A DNA stretch of 64,000 bases from Jacaranda mimosifolia (lineage: Eukaryota; Streptophyta; Magnoliopsida; Lamiales; Bignoniaceae). The notes below the pieces were generated by a model. The model saw only the letters and a list, made by a program, of their open reading frames with translations, did not search any database and was not told the DNA's origin. Position numbers and translations under genes: made by a program. Of the stretch, positions 10,981-22,765 are shown piece by piece; position 1 is the stretch's first letter; every line of letters starts with the position of its first letter. The stretch lies in the NCBI GenBank assembly GCA_018894105.1, contig CM032121.1:20370730-20434729 (forward strand). The letters run 5' to 3'.

Positions 10981-11689
10981 ATTTTTAAATATTGTACAAT
11001 ATCTAACTATATACATGTAATATAAAATGAAAATATCATTTCGTAATTTTATTTTTTGTAGAGTTGTACTATTATTAAATTAGAAAAGTAATAAAATTTA
11101 TTTAAATATAAAACTTAAACTCTAAATTCTAAAATCTCATAATTTTATAAATTTTAAACCCCAAAATATTAATAATAGAGAATATTTTTATTGATTAACA
11201 TTGTTATATCTACATATCTAAAATTAAATGTCAATATTCAATAGCCATCGTAAAAACTAATTTTTTAAATTTACATTAAAATATAATATGCAATAATATT
11301 AAATATCAAAATATGAATTAGAGTCATATATAACAAATTGATGAATGATTAAATTTAAAAATTTTAAAAATTAATTACTACAATAAAATAAAAATTATCA
11401 AAATAAAATATAAAAAAAAAGTAAAAATAAAAAATATAACCAAATCACTATTCACTAAACCCTACCTCCCATTTTACATTTCAATTTCACCTCCCTCTTT
11501 CACTCTACAACAGCCACACGGTACTCCTCTTCCCTTCTCTCATTTTATTTTTATTTTTTATTTTCATGTAGTTACCTCTCGTCGGCAAAAGCACCGGCGA
11601 CAAGCTGTCGGGAGGCGACAGGACTGGACTCTCCGTCGGCCAGCCCCATTTTGTTTGTTGGCTCGCTGGGGTTGCGAGGCCAGCAGCCT

Positions 11690-11880
11690 CGGCGGCCAGC
11701 AAATCTGGAACCAACAGAAGCTGGCGGCCAACTTCTGGACTGCTCCAACTTCCTCCTGGAACCAGAAAACTTCTGGTTCCAGAAGCTGTTTCCAGCTTCT
11801 GGACTGCTCCAACTTCTGGTTCCAGAAGCTGGAAATAGCTTCTGGAACCAGCAAATCTGGAACCAGGCTGGTTCCAGACT
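11690..11880. repeat. GC-rich palindromic repeat cluster inside hAT A
   Basis: Multiple copies of CTGGAACCAG/CTGGTTCCAG and CCAGCTTCTGG. The unit CTTCTGGTTCCAGAAG (7-bp arms around TT) occurs at about 11770 and 11813, and AGCAAATCTGGAACCA occurs twice. The block can fold into several hairpins and is far richer in G+C than its surroundings. Open frames here on both strands are a by-product of the repeats. Confidence 0.8.
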
Positions 11881-12214
11881 CTTAACCCCCCATTTCTATT
11901 TTTATTTATTTTTGTCTCCCACCCCCTTTTTTATTTTTATTTTTTTATAATTAAATTATATTGATGTTTTATTTAATTGTGTAGGTTTGAAATTTTACAT
12001 TTTTGGACATTGTCAAAGGTAAATTATTTTAGTGTTAAAGTTATAATGATATAAATTGTGATTATGAATTATGTAGTTATTTTAGTGTTAAAGTTATAAT
12101 TATATAAATTGTGATTATGAATTATGTAGTTATTTTAGTGTAAATTATTTTTGGGCAATGTTTGATTTTTTTTTTTATGGTTCAACAGGTTTTTGAAAAA
12201 GAAATTGTTGAATT

Positions 12215-12670
12215 ATGTCACATACTCCAAATCTTTCAGTTACTAGTGCTTCTACACCATCTACTACAAGTTCAAGTATAGGTATAAGTCCTACTACTGA
12301 ATATGTTGATTCTACACCATGTGACACTCAATAAATTGAAGTTAAGCGTAGAAAATTAACATATGCCGTATGGGAGCACTATACTAGGGAATCAGTGGGG
12401 GGTAAGGGCAATGTTACTGCCACTTGCATCTATTGCAAAAGAAAATTTGATGGCTCTAGTAAAAGTGGAACAACTCATTTGAAAAATCATGTTCAAAATT
12501 GCCCTCTTAAGAATAAATCAAGTGACATTTGATAGACATTTATTGGTAAATCTAGCAGCAGTCTTGACCCTACCCCTAAGATGACAACACATAAGTTTGA
12601 TTCTACAGTTGAGAGAGCTTTATTTGCTAAAATGATTGACAATACAAAAGTTTGTTTCAATGGTTGCTTT
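12215..12670 (+). pseudogene. BED zinc-finger N-terminus of a hAT transposase
   Basis: From ATG at 12215 the frame has a Ser/Thr-rich leader, a TAA at 12332-12334, then VWEHYTRESVGGKGNVTATC, IYCKRKFDGSSKSGTTHL and KNHVQNC. That is a BED finger with Cys pair CIYC and the H-x3-H/C end. After a TGA at 12530-12532 the frame goes on with FDSTVERALFAKMI and then runs into AT-rich sequence. BED fingers bind DNA at the N-terminus of hAT transposases. The catalytic and dimerisation parts have been deleted. Confidence 0.85.
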
Positions 12671-13016
12671 TGGTGTACTTTCTCTTTACTTTTTTATTTT
12701 TATTTTTATTTTTGAGATTATTTGTAAAGTATTTTATAAGTTCTTATAGAGTGTTTCCCCCCCCTTTAACAGATAATCTCTTAAACTTTATCAGTAATAT
12801 TTTTTTTTATTATGTTTTGTAGTGTTAAACAGATGAGAAGTTCAAGCATGGTCGTGTTGTTGGATTATATGAAGAATTTTCTTGTATTGAAATGAACCTT
12901 TATTTTGTTCCTTTTGTATTATTGTATTATGTATTGAAAGTTGTTATTTCCTTTGATTCTTGAGGAGATTTGTATGTTTGTTTGATCTTAGGAGTATGCT
13001 AATTTTATTGGTTGTG

Positions 13017-13056
13017 TGTTGTTGTTGTTGTTGTTGTTGTTTTTTTTTTTTTTTTC
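13017..13056. repeat. (TTG)n followed by poly(T)
   Basis: About eight TTG/GTT units and then about 17 T, inside the right part of hAT A. Confidence 0.9.
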
Positions 13057-13335
13057 TAGTTTTTATTATGTTATTTATTTGATTATTTTTTAAATGAAAT
13101 TTATTAGAAAAAAAATATGCATTTTATTACAAGTTAACGGATTCGGATATTCGGATATTTATAAATGGATATTCGGAATAATTATATTCGGATAATATCC
13201 GACGGATATGAATTAGGATGTTATTAAAAAATATTTGTCGGATACGGATACGAATATTGTAAAATTTAAACGGATACGGATACGGATACAGTCTATCCGA
13301 TCTGTTTAATATCCGTTTACAGCCCTACTCCTTCT

Positions 13336-14507
13336 TTATCATTACCCATCAGCCATCACATCTTTTCTTCCTCCTATCAACAATCTGAACTATTGTCACT
13401 ATAGGCTATAGCTCCTACATCTATATATCTTTTTCTTTTTCATCTTTCTACGTTTAGACTTTCAAATTTACTAGTTGCTACTCAACTTATTCTTATTTCT
13501 TTTTATTCTCTCTAATAAGAGCTTATTCTACTGAATAAGAATTTATTGTCTATTGCACACGATTTGTATCTCTTGCATAAAGATCCATATTATTTATGAC
13601 TATTATGTGCATACGTTGAAAATAATTTTAATACTAAAATAATTTATTTTATAATAATATTTATTTTACATCATGTGATTAAAAGAATAAGTTGTAATTA
13701 TTTCTAATATTTAAAGAAAGAAAATTTATTATTAATTAAATAAAATAATGTGAATATTTCAATTGAAAATATTATGTTTGAAGATAATTCATACTTAAAT
13801 AAGTTGTAGAATATCAAGAATTGCTAACTCTAAACTTATAAATTATACATAAATTATTAAAATGATAAAATTTAAAAAATAAATGAAACAAGATATAAAA
13901 TAAAACTGGAGCAGAACATTTAAATCAATACTCTTTTAAAATTATATATATATATAGATAGATATGATAAATAAAAAAATGATTTTTTAAAAATATAAAG
14001 CTTTTCTATAAGATTTCTTAATAATGTAGATGCCACATATACAATCTTTATGATATTTGAAAATTTTAAAATGTTAAGTATTTTTTGTTAGAGCAAATAT
14101 AAAATCCCTTTTACACTTCATCTATAAAAATAACTTACATTAGGTCATTACTTGACCACCAATTTAATACGTAATTTATAACAAATATTATGTAACTTTG
14201 ATAAGTAAAATTTACCGTAGTTATTTTACTATTTTTGAAATTATTAAATAACATGTACGATTATGTACATGACCATAAAATAATAAATAAGTTTTTAAAA
14301 TACAATTCAAATAAAATATACAATCTCTTATAAATTTCTTTTATAAGTATATTAAAATGTGCGACTAATTTAATGGATACTCACTTTGAATCAATTTTTT
14401 TTGACCTGACACCATTAACCCATGTAAATTAATTTTTTTATGAATTATTATAACAAAAAATATAGAAATAAATGTATACGATATAATTATCAAATTGTGT
14501 AACTAAA
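13336..14507. other. Intergenic AT-rich, no gene recognised
   Basis: No coding similarity or clear repeat structure seen on either strand, apart from a short TATATATATAGATAGATA tract near 13945. Confidence 0.5.
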
Positions 14508-17500
14508 TGTAACACCCTTAAAATTCGGTATTTCGAGAAAATAAGGATTTAGAAATTAAGATGATGATTGATCAAATTTTAAGGCTCGAAAAGTAAATAA
14601 AAAGGACTTGATTGCAAAATTTTTGAAAGTTTAGGGGGTAATGTCAGCAAAATAAAAGTTTAAGGACTTCAAAATAATTAAATTTGGATTTGATTGCTCA
14701 AAAATGGAAATGTTAGGGGTCAAAGTGTGAGAAATAGAAGTTGGAGGACTCAATTGAAGGCTAGGGACTAAAATGAAGGCGGTTAAAGAATTTTGGGGTG
14801 AAATTGAAGTCGGTTAGAAAGTTTGAGGCTGAATTGAAAGGGCTGGAAAGTATATTTTTATATATAGGATTAAGGATGAATTTTTGTTAAATTCTCAAAA
14901 AAGGCCCAAAGTTCACCCCATCGGCGAATCACCGGAAACTGACCACGAAACCCAAAACCAAGACCATAGTTAGGCTCCTCTCAGCTCAGAGAGCAAAGCC
15001 ATACCAAGTTTCACCCAAACCACTGAGGAATTGGCCGGGAAATCAAGCTCAACGACGAGCTTGCGGCGGTGTTAGTGGTTCCGCCGCCTCCGGCGGCGAA
15101 AACTGGATGGGTTTTGGTCGGAAAAGCATGGGCAGTCGGGTAGTGGTGTTAATTTGGTGAAACAGTGAACAGTTGTGGTGGAATAGAGAATGGTGGCGGA
15201 TGGCGGCGCTAGGGCTTGGCCGCATACTTTGAACAGCTAATTGACCGACCAAAGGGAGGCCAATTGGGAAATCGCTTCGGGGTTTTGATCTCCTCGACGA
15301 GGCGCGCTTGCTGGTGGCGGTGGTTTTCAGCTTGAACCTGGGTCTCAATCTGACCCAATTTGGGTAAATTTCAATAATCAAATTTTAATTCGATTGAATT
15401 GTCAGATGTAATTGGATTTTTGGATGAAGTTAATTGTGACCTGAACCAAGAATGTTAAACCACGGTTTAGTCTAAGGTTATAGATTAATCCTATAATTAA
15501 TATAGTATTGGGTTTAATCGGCTTGGATGAATTATCAAATTATTGTTGAGACCTTAAAAAAGATTTTAACTACTAGTTTACCGGCTTGTCGAGCTAAGGA
15601 CTATGATAGGTGATTACCTTGCACAGTTAAGTGTAACATGAAAATTAAGAATTTTGATTGAACAGTTGGAATAATTGAGGAACGTGATAAGGATATTTAA
15701 GTGCATTAAGAATTATGATTGAGAAATCATAATCAATTTTGGGTTTAGGTTATGTACTCTGAACTTTAAATCAATTGGGAAACAAGGTCATGGACTGTTT
15801 AAATATCTAAGAATTATCAGGGCTATGTTGGAATACCCTTAAGTTTGATAATAACATTCGTTAGATTTAAGATTCAGAAGATTTGATTGTGAACTTATTC
15901 CTTTAGTAGGTGATGAAGGAGTATGTCCCACAGATCAGTAGACTGCCGATTGTGGTTGCTTTCTGAGACTTTTAATGTGAGGATCCACCAATCTGGCACT
16001 CTTGTACCTATCGATTTTATTGATATACCCCTGTGAGGGTTGGTATTGATTTGATTATCGTATTTCGTACATTATTGTTGCCCCTGTGAGGGATCTACCA
16101 ATTAGTTATTGCTTGTATGAGCTTATTCCATATCTAACATTGAACCCTTTAGGTTCTGCTGATTTGATATTTATCTTGATTAACGAACCCTGTGAGGTTC
16201 TCCTGAATTTGAAACTATTTGGTATCTTTCAGTACTTTCTTGAAAATAACTGTTTTTCAATCAAACTCTGTGAATTTCTCTGATACTTGTTAATTTCTTA
16301 TAAACATGTTGTTTGTTCAAGTGTATCGTTGATCGCCTTGTTGGCAAAATTGTTAAATTGTTCTGCTTTGTTGGCAATTGAACGTTGAAAATCTTGACCC
16401 TTTTAAATATCTTGTTTAGTCAATACTATAAAATATGTGCCGGGCAGAGCAAAGGGCCACATTAGTTGATAGTGCATGTCCAATAGAAGGCTCATCTTGA
16501 GTCTGTTATAAAGTAAAGAGTCACACTAGTTGACAGTGCATGTCCAGTCGGGCTCCTCTTGAATCTATCCCCGTTAGCACCTCTGGATTTCAATACTAGA
16601 CCTATTTGTGTCAAAAGTTCTCTTAAATTGTTCATATACCTTGCTTATTGGAATAGGCCTTGCCGGCCGTTATTGGAAAATGTTTTGCCTTGTAAATGGT
16701 AAATCTGGTAAAGTTCTGAAATGTTCATGTTATTGCTTGAAAGGTTAAATTCTTATATGTTGGCATTAAATCTCTTCAACTCATGGGACGCTATGGGCAG
16801 TTTTATCCGGAGGGATGCTGCAGGGGGTTTTCATCTGGAGGGACGCCATAGGGGGTTTGGGCCCAGGGACTAGGTCCGGAAGACGGCCGGACGGAATGGA
16901 CCGACGGACACAGATCTTACGGCTAGTACTCACTTACGATCTTGACTGACAACTAGCTGGAGGTAGCGAACTGTGAGTGACGAGATCTAGCATGTGACCA
17001 GCCATGCTATATCATATCATCAAGTTGTTACCCACCGAGCTGATTGCTCGAGCAATAGAACGATAAGGAAATCTTATTCCAGTACTTGCAAATTATAATT
17101 CGATCTAGGAGTAATAAGGTCGGAATGACGAACAGTCAGTCAAGTTCGTTAACATTTGTGTCATGTACTCTATTGATCATGTTAAAGAAATTCTTGCTTA
17201 TTACCGATTTTTTTTCCTATTGAAAGGTCTTGCTTATTATCGAATTTTATTGTTGATTGTTGTATCTCAATAGTTTTCCTTAGCATCTTATCACCTTCTT
17301 CTCCCTCACTAAGTCCTTTGGACTTACCCTCGTTTATTTTGATTCTCTCAGACAGGGATTAAGTGAAGGATTGGACTCCAGGCAGGACATGAATATTTTG
17401 TAATAGATCAGGTGTTGAATATATGTATGGAAACTATTTGATTGCTAAGCACGGACTCATGACGCTGTAATATATCATGTGGATGTGGTCGACTTAAGGA

Positions 17501-17825
17501 ATGTAAATATTTTGTTATGTAAGAATGTGAATCATGGCACTTATTTAATGGGTTGACGAGTCTGTTAAGTTTGAAATTCCGCTGCTTCTGATAAGTCGAA
17601 TTTGAGATTTTGTAGCATGTATTTAGTATATGTGTTGTATGTCGTAGGATTGTTTAAGGTTTGAATTTATTATCTTATGACATGTTTGTTTAATTTGGAA
17701 TCCGCTGTTATTTCTAATAAGCTTGAAACATTTGATTATGAACTACTAATTGATTTGTAGGTTCAGTTTAAGATTAAACTGAGTAGCGCCTCAGCTTAGG
17801 TGCTGTCTTGAGTAGGGGCGTTACA
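14508..17825 (+). mobile_element. 5' LTR of the Tekay-like element (3318 bp)
   Basis: It matches 19334-22765 along its whole length; in a 180-bp stretch compared by eye (from 15425) I count about a dozen differences, near 94 percent identity. It contains a GC-rich block (14900-15350), repeated CCCCTGTGAGG motifs (16030-16200), a duplicated segment with AGTGCATGTCCARTMG (16440-16560) and GGAGGGAYGC motifs (16800-16860). Confidence 0.95.
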
Positions 17826-17827
17826 AA

Positions 17828-17841
17828 TGGTATCAGAGCCT
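17828..17841 (+). other. Primer binding site (tRNA-iMet)
   Basis: TGGTATCAGAGCCT begins two bases after the 5' LTR and is complementary to the 3' end of plant initiator tRNA-Met. Confidence 0.9.
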
Positions 17842-18139
17842 AGGTTTGTCGATGACCTAGGCATTTGGGTATCATTTGGATTTGTGACTGACTTTTTAGT
17901 TAGATTAGTTTAAGTACTGCATGATGCTTATAGAATTTTATTGCATATCGTAGAATGATTATGACCTCTGTATCCATGAGTTTGGTTTACTCCCATCTGA
18001 TCTTTCTATTCCTTTTATTCTTGAAAGTCTAGAGGAATTAGAGTTGATGGACTTACTTGAGATTAAGCTTGAATTGAAAATCATTTAGAATGTAAGAGCT
18101 TGAGTTAAGGGATATCTTAGCTATGTAAAGATATGATTT

Positions 18140-19320
18140 TTGGAATGTGGATTTAGGCAGGAAAATTTGGTTATGTGGAGATATAGGAAAGGAGTCATCG
18201 TAGGTAATATTGCATTTGAGGACAATGTGGAAGATTTGAAGAACGAGAAGAAGGTCTTAAAAGAGGAAAAAAAAAATCTTCTAAGATGGTGCCAAGGTCT
18301 TAAGGAGAAGCTGCATGATATGCATGAGGCCTTAAAGGATAGAAGAACGGAGTCAAGTTACTTAAAATTAGTATTTGGGGCAAGGAATTATATGCTAGAC
18401 AGATTACTGGAAAATATAGAGAAAGAGGAGATTGAATGTTGGAAGAAGCAAGGGAACTACTGGCTGAAAGCCAGAAAGGACTACCTAAAGCACTTACACA
18501 TGATTCTTGGAGCCCAAGAGAGAGCATCAATTGTATGTAAAGTTTGTAAGTACAAATACTGGATAGAGAAGGTGGCACTTCTTGGGTACATAATATCCCG
18601 AGATGGGGTAGAGGATTGATTCCTCTAAAAAAGAGGCAGTAGTCAATTGGAAGAGGCTAGAAAACCTGATAGAAGTTCATAGTTTTCTGCGTCTTGTCAG
18701 CTGTTACCGAAAGTTGTGAAGAACTTTTCTAATTAGCTGACACGTTGACTAAATTGACTCAAAAGGTCATCTATTTGACAAAAATAAGAATCTGAACAGG
18801 AGACAGCGCTGATGGATAGAAATTTTAGAAATTGTGATTTCTCCATCACCTATCATTGAAAGACGAATATAGCAGCCATGTCTCGTGGTGAAAGGCTAAA
18901 ATGGCTCACTTATTGGCAACAAAAGCATCATAAAGCCTAAAAATGGGTGTTGTATTAAAATTAATACAAAGAGTAGGATTGCAGAGATAAGTGCAGTCTG
19001 AATTATAAGATGAAATACGATGAACCCTAAGCTAAAGATATAAGGATGTTGGAACAAAAAGAAAGATTTTGAAGTTGTGGAGAGTTTGACTTCAATACCG
19101 AACCAAGGTAATTTTTCTATTCCGTAGAAGTGAGATTGTTAAATATGGCACCCAATTCAAGAGACACGATGCATTCGAGAGGCATGAAAATGCATTGGGA
19201 CTTGAAGAAACAATTATGGCAGAATGTAATGAAAGAGAATATAGATCGACTGACAGAATCTACTTATTTTCTGCCAGTTGGAATAGTACTCAGATGAGAA
19301 TCTAGGGACTAGATTCTTTT
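18140..19320 (+). pseudogene. Deleted gag-pol of the Tekay-like element
   Basis: An open frame at 18140-18619 begins with a charged coiled coil (DLKNEKKVLKEEKKNLLRW) of uncertain origin and fuses into RT: WIEKVALLGYIISRDGVED. Out of frame it goes on with VHSFLRLVSCYRKL (the gypsy RT thumb, normally RSFLGLAGYYRRF). Near 18850 comes ITYH*RTNIAAMSRG-like sequence matching the end of RNase H (YHPGKAN.VADALSR), and at 19165-19245 MHSRGMKMHWDLKKQLWQNV, the integrase zinc-binding region. Gag, protease, most RT and the integrase core are gone. Family assignment rests on the RT thumb and integrase wording. Confidence 0.75.
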
Positions 19321-19333
19321 AAGGGGGAAGGAG
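19321..19333 (+). other. Polypurine tract
   Basis: AAGGGGGAAGGAG lies directly before the 3' LTR start TGTAACACCCC. Confidence 0.9.
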
Positions 19334-22300
19334 TGTAACACCCCTAAAATTCGATATTTTGAGAAAATAAGATTTTAGAAATTACGATGATGATTTATCG
19401 GATTTTAAGGCTCGAAAAATAAATAAAAAGGACTTGATTGCAAAAGTTTGGAAAATTTAGGGGGTAATATGAGCAGAATAAAAGTTTAAGGACTTCAAAA
19501 TAATCAAATTTGGATTTGATTTCTCAAAAATAGAAATGTTAGGGGTCAAAGTGTGAGAAATAGAAGTTGGAGAATTCAATTGAAGGCCAGTGACTAAAAT
19601 GAAGGCGATTAAAGAATTTTGGGGTGAAATTGAAGTCGGTTAGAAAATTTAGGGCCAAATTGAGAGGGCTCGAAAGTATATTTATATATATATATAGGAT
19701 TAAGGAAAGATTTTTGTCAAATTCTCAAAAAAGGCCCAAAGTTCACCCCACTGGCAAATCGCCGAAAACTAACCACGAAATCCAAAACCAAGACCATAGT
19801 TAGGCTCATCTCAGCTCAAGGAGCAAAACCATGCCAAGTTTTACCCAAACCACCGAGGAATTTGGCGGGAAATCAAGCTCGACGGCGAGCTCATGACGGT
19901 GTTGGTGGTTTCGCCGCTACTGGCGGCAGAAACTGGATGGGTTTTGGTGGATTTTGGTAGGAAAAACATGGGTAATCGGGTGGTGGTGTTAATTTGGTGA
20001 AACAGTGAATGGTGGTGGCGGAATTGAGAGGGGTGGCGGATGGCGGCGCTAGGGCTTGGCCGCATACTTTGAATAGCTAATTGACCGGCCAAACGGTGGC
20101 CAATCGAGAAATTGCTTGGTGGTTTTGATCGCCTCGACGAGGCGCGTCTGCTGCTGGTGGCGGTCTCCATCGCCAGCGGTGGTGTGTGACAATGTCCTAC
20201 AAGCTGTTTGTGCATAATTTGATCCCGGACTCGTCTGGGCTATTTTCAGCTTAAAGTCTCGATCTGACCTAATTTGGGTAAATTTCAATAATTTAATTTT
20301 AATTTGATTGAATTATCGGATGTAATTGGATTTTTGGATGAAGTTAATTGTGACTTGAACTAAGAATGTTAAACCACGGCTTAGTCTAAGGTTTTAGATT
20401 AATCCTGTAATTAATATAGTATTAGGTTTAATCAGCTTGGATGAATTATCAGATTATTGTTGAGACCTTAAATAAGATTTTAACAACTAGTTTATCGGCT
20501 TGTCGAGCTAAGGACTATGATAGGTGATTAACTGGCACAATTAAATGTAACATGAAAATTGAAAATTTTGATGGAACAGTTAGAGTAATTGAGGAATATG
20601 ATAAGGATATTTAAGTGCATTAAGAATTATGATTGAGAAATCATAATCAATTTTGGGTTTAGGTTATGTACTCTGAACTTTAAATCAATTGGGAAACAAG
20701 GTCATGGACTGTTTAAATATCTAAGAATTATTAGGGCTATATTGGAATACCTTTAAGTTTGATAATGACATTCGTTATATTTAAGATTCAGAAGATTTGA
20801 TTGTGAACTTATTCCTTTAGTAGGTGATGAAGGAGTATGTCCCACAGATCAATAGATTATCGATTGTGGTTGCTTTCTGAGACTTTTAAGGTGAGAATTC
20901 GCCAATCTGGAACTCTTGTACCTATCGATTTTACTGATAAACCCCTGTGAGGGCTGGTATTGATTTGATTATCGTATTCTGTACATTATTGTTGCCCCTG
21001 TGAGAGATCTACCAATTGGTTATCGCTTGTATGAGCTTATTCTATATCTAACGTTGAACCCATTAGGTTTTGCTGATTTGATATTTGTCTTGATTAACGT
21101 TGCTTGATTATCGAACCTTGTGAGGTTCTCCTAAATTTAAAACTATTTGGTATCTTTCAGTACTTTCTTGAAAATAACTATTCTTCAATCGAGCTCTGTG
21201 AATTTCTCTAATACTTGTTAATTTCTTATAACATGTTGTTTGTTCAAGTGTATCGTTGATCACCTTGTTGGCAAAATTGTTAAATTGTTCTGCTTTGTTG
21301 GCAATTGAACGTTGAAAATCTTGACCCTTTTAAATATCTTGTTTAGTCAATATTGTAAAATATGTGCCGGGCAGAGCAAAGGGCCACATTAGTTGATAGT
21401 GCATGTCCAATAGAAGGCTCCTCTTGAGTCTGTTATAGAGTAAAGAGTCACACTAGTTGACAGTGCATGTCTAGTCGGGGCTCCTCTTGAATCTATCCCC
21501 GTTAGCACCTCTGGATTTTAGTACTAGACCTATTTGTGTTAAAAGTTCTCTTAAATTGTTCATATACCTTGCTTATTGGAATTGGCCTTGCCGGTCGTTA
21601 TTGAAAAATGTTTTGCCTTGTAAATGGTAAATCTGGTAAAGTTCTGAAATGTTCATGTTATTGCTTGAAAGGTTAAATTCTTATATGTTGGCATTATATC
21701 TTTTCAACTCATGGGATGCCATGGGTGGTTTTCAACTCATGGGACACCATGCGCAGTTTTCACCCGAAAGGATGCCATGGGGGGTTTGGGCCCAGGAACT
21801 AGGTCCGGAAGACGACCAAGCAGAACGGAAAGATGGACATAGGTCTTACGGCTAGTACCCACTTACAATCCTGACTTACAGCTAGCTGGAGGTAGTGAAC
21901 TATGAGTGATGGGATTTGGCATGTGACTGGCCATGCCAAATCATCAAGTTGTTACTCGCCGAGTTAAGTGCTCGAGCAATGGAGCGATAAGAAAATCTTG
22001 TTTATACAGTACTGATGCCCGGTACTTGCAAATTATAATTCGATCTAGGAGTAATAAGGTTGGAATGACCAACAGTCTGTCAAGTTCGATATCATTTGTG
22101 TCATGTACTCTATTGATCATGTTAAATAAATTCTTGTTTATTACCGATTTTTGTTCCTATTGAAAGGTCTTTCTTATGACCGAATTTTATTGTTGATTGT
22201 TGTATCTCAATAGTTTTCCTTCGCATCTTATCACCTTCTTCTCCCTCACTAAGTTCTTTGGACTTACCTTCATTTATTTTGATTCTCTCAAACACAGATT

Positions 22301-22765
22301 AAGTGAAGGGTTGGACTCCAGGCAGGACATGAATATTTCATAATAGATTAGGTGTTGAATGTATATATGGAAATTATCTGATTGCTAAGCATGGACTCAA
22401 GACGCTGTGATATATCATGTTGATGTTGTCGACTTAAGGAATGTAAATATTTTGTTATGTAAGAATGTGAATCATGGCACTTATTTAGTGGGTTGACAAG
22501 TCTGTTAAGTTTGAAATTCCGTTGCTTCTGATAAGTTGAATTTGAGATTTTGTAGCATGTATTTAGTATATGTGTTGTATGTTATAGGATTGTTTCAGGT
22601 TTGAATTTATTGTCTTATGACATGTTTGTTTAATTTGGAATCCGCTGCTATTTCTGATAAGTTTGAAACATTTGATTATGAACTATTGATTGATTTGTAC
22701 GTTCAATTTGAAATTGAACTGAGTGGCACCTCAGCTTAGGTGCTGTCCTGAGTAGGGGCGTTACA
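19334..22765 (+). mobile_element. 3' LTR of the Tekay-like element (3432 bp)
   Basis: Full-length partner of 14508-17825. It is about 110 bp longer because of scattered insertions, for example extra sequence near 20160-20225 and 21720-21745. The shared open frames on the minus strand at about 15050-15380 and 19840-20215 are decayed differently in the two copies and look non-coding. Confidence 0.95.

Larger units (their letters stand above)
9474..13327 (+). mobile_element. Non-autonomous hAT transposon A, complete ends
   Basis: The left end TAGGGTTGTAAATGGATATT and the inverted right end TAGGGCTGTAAACGGATATT are near-perfect terminal inverted repeats. A perfect 8-bp target duplication CTCCTTCT flanks it at 9466-9473 and 13328-13335. 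Both ends carry dense subterminal arrays of CGGATA/TATCCG (for example ATCCGTATCCG), probably transposase-binding repeats. The interior is AT-rich with two nested MITE copies, a GC-rich palindromic cluster and a BED-finger fragment, but no transposase catalytic or dimerisation region, so it could move only in trans. Confidence 0.95.
14508..22765 (+). mobile_element. Ty3/gypsy LTR retrotransposon, Tekay/Del-like, internally deleted
   Basis: Two long direct repeats beginning TGTAACACCC and ending GGGGCGTTACA enclose a 1.5-kb interior with a tRNA-iMet primer site at the left and a polypurine tract at the right. Flanks are CTAAA (14503-14507) and CTAAT (22766-22770), a 5-bp target duplication with one mismatch. 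Interior remnants read as chromovirus-type RT, RNase H and integrase. TGTAACACCCC ends and long LTRs are usual for Tekay/Del chromoviruses. The interior is far shorter than a full gag-pol (about 5 kb), so the copy depends on others for movement. Confidence 0.9.

Noticed and set aside
11505..11950. Overlapping frames on both strands with repeated W, Q, N and S residues
   Set aside because: They are translations of the palindromic CTGGAACCAG cluster.
15049..15381. Minus-strand open frame rich in Ser/Arg/Pro, with a related frame at 19841-20215
   Set aside because: Both lie at the same place in the two LTRs, differ by frame and indels, and match no domain; they reflect a GC-rich LTR leader.
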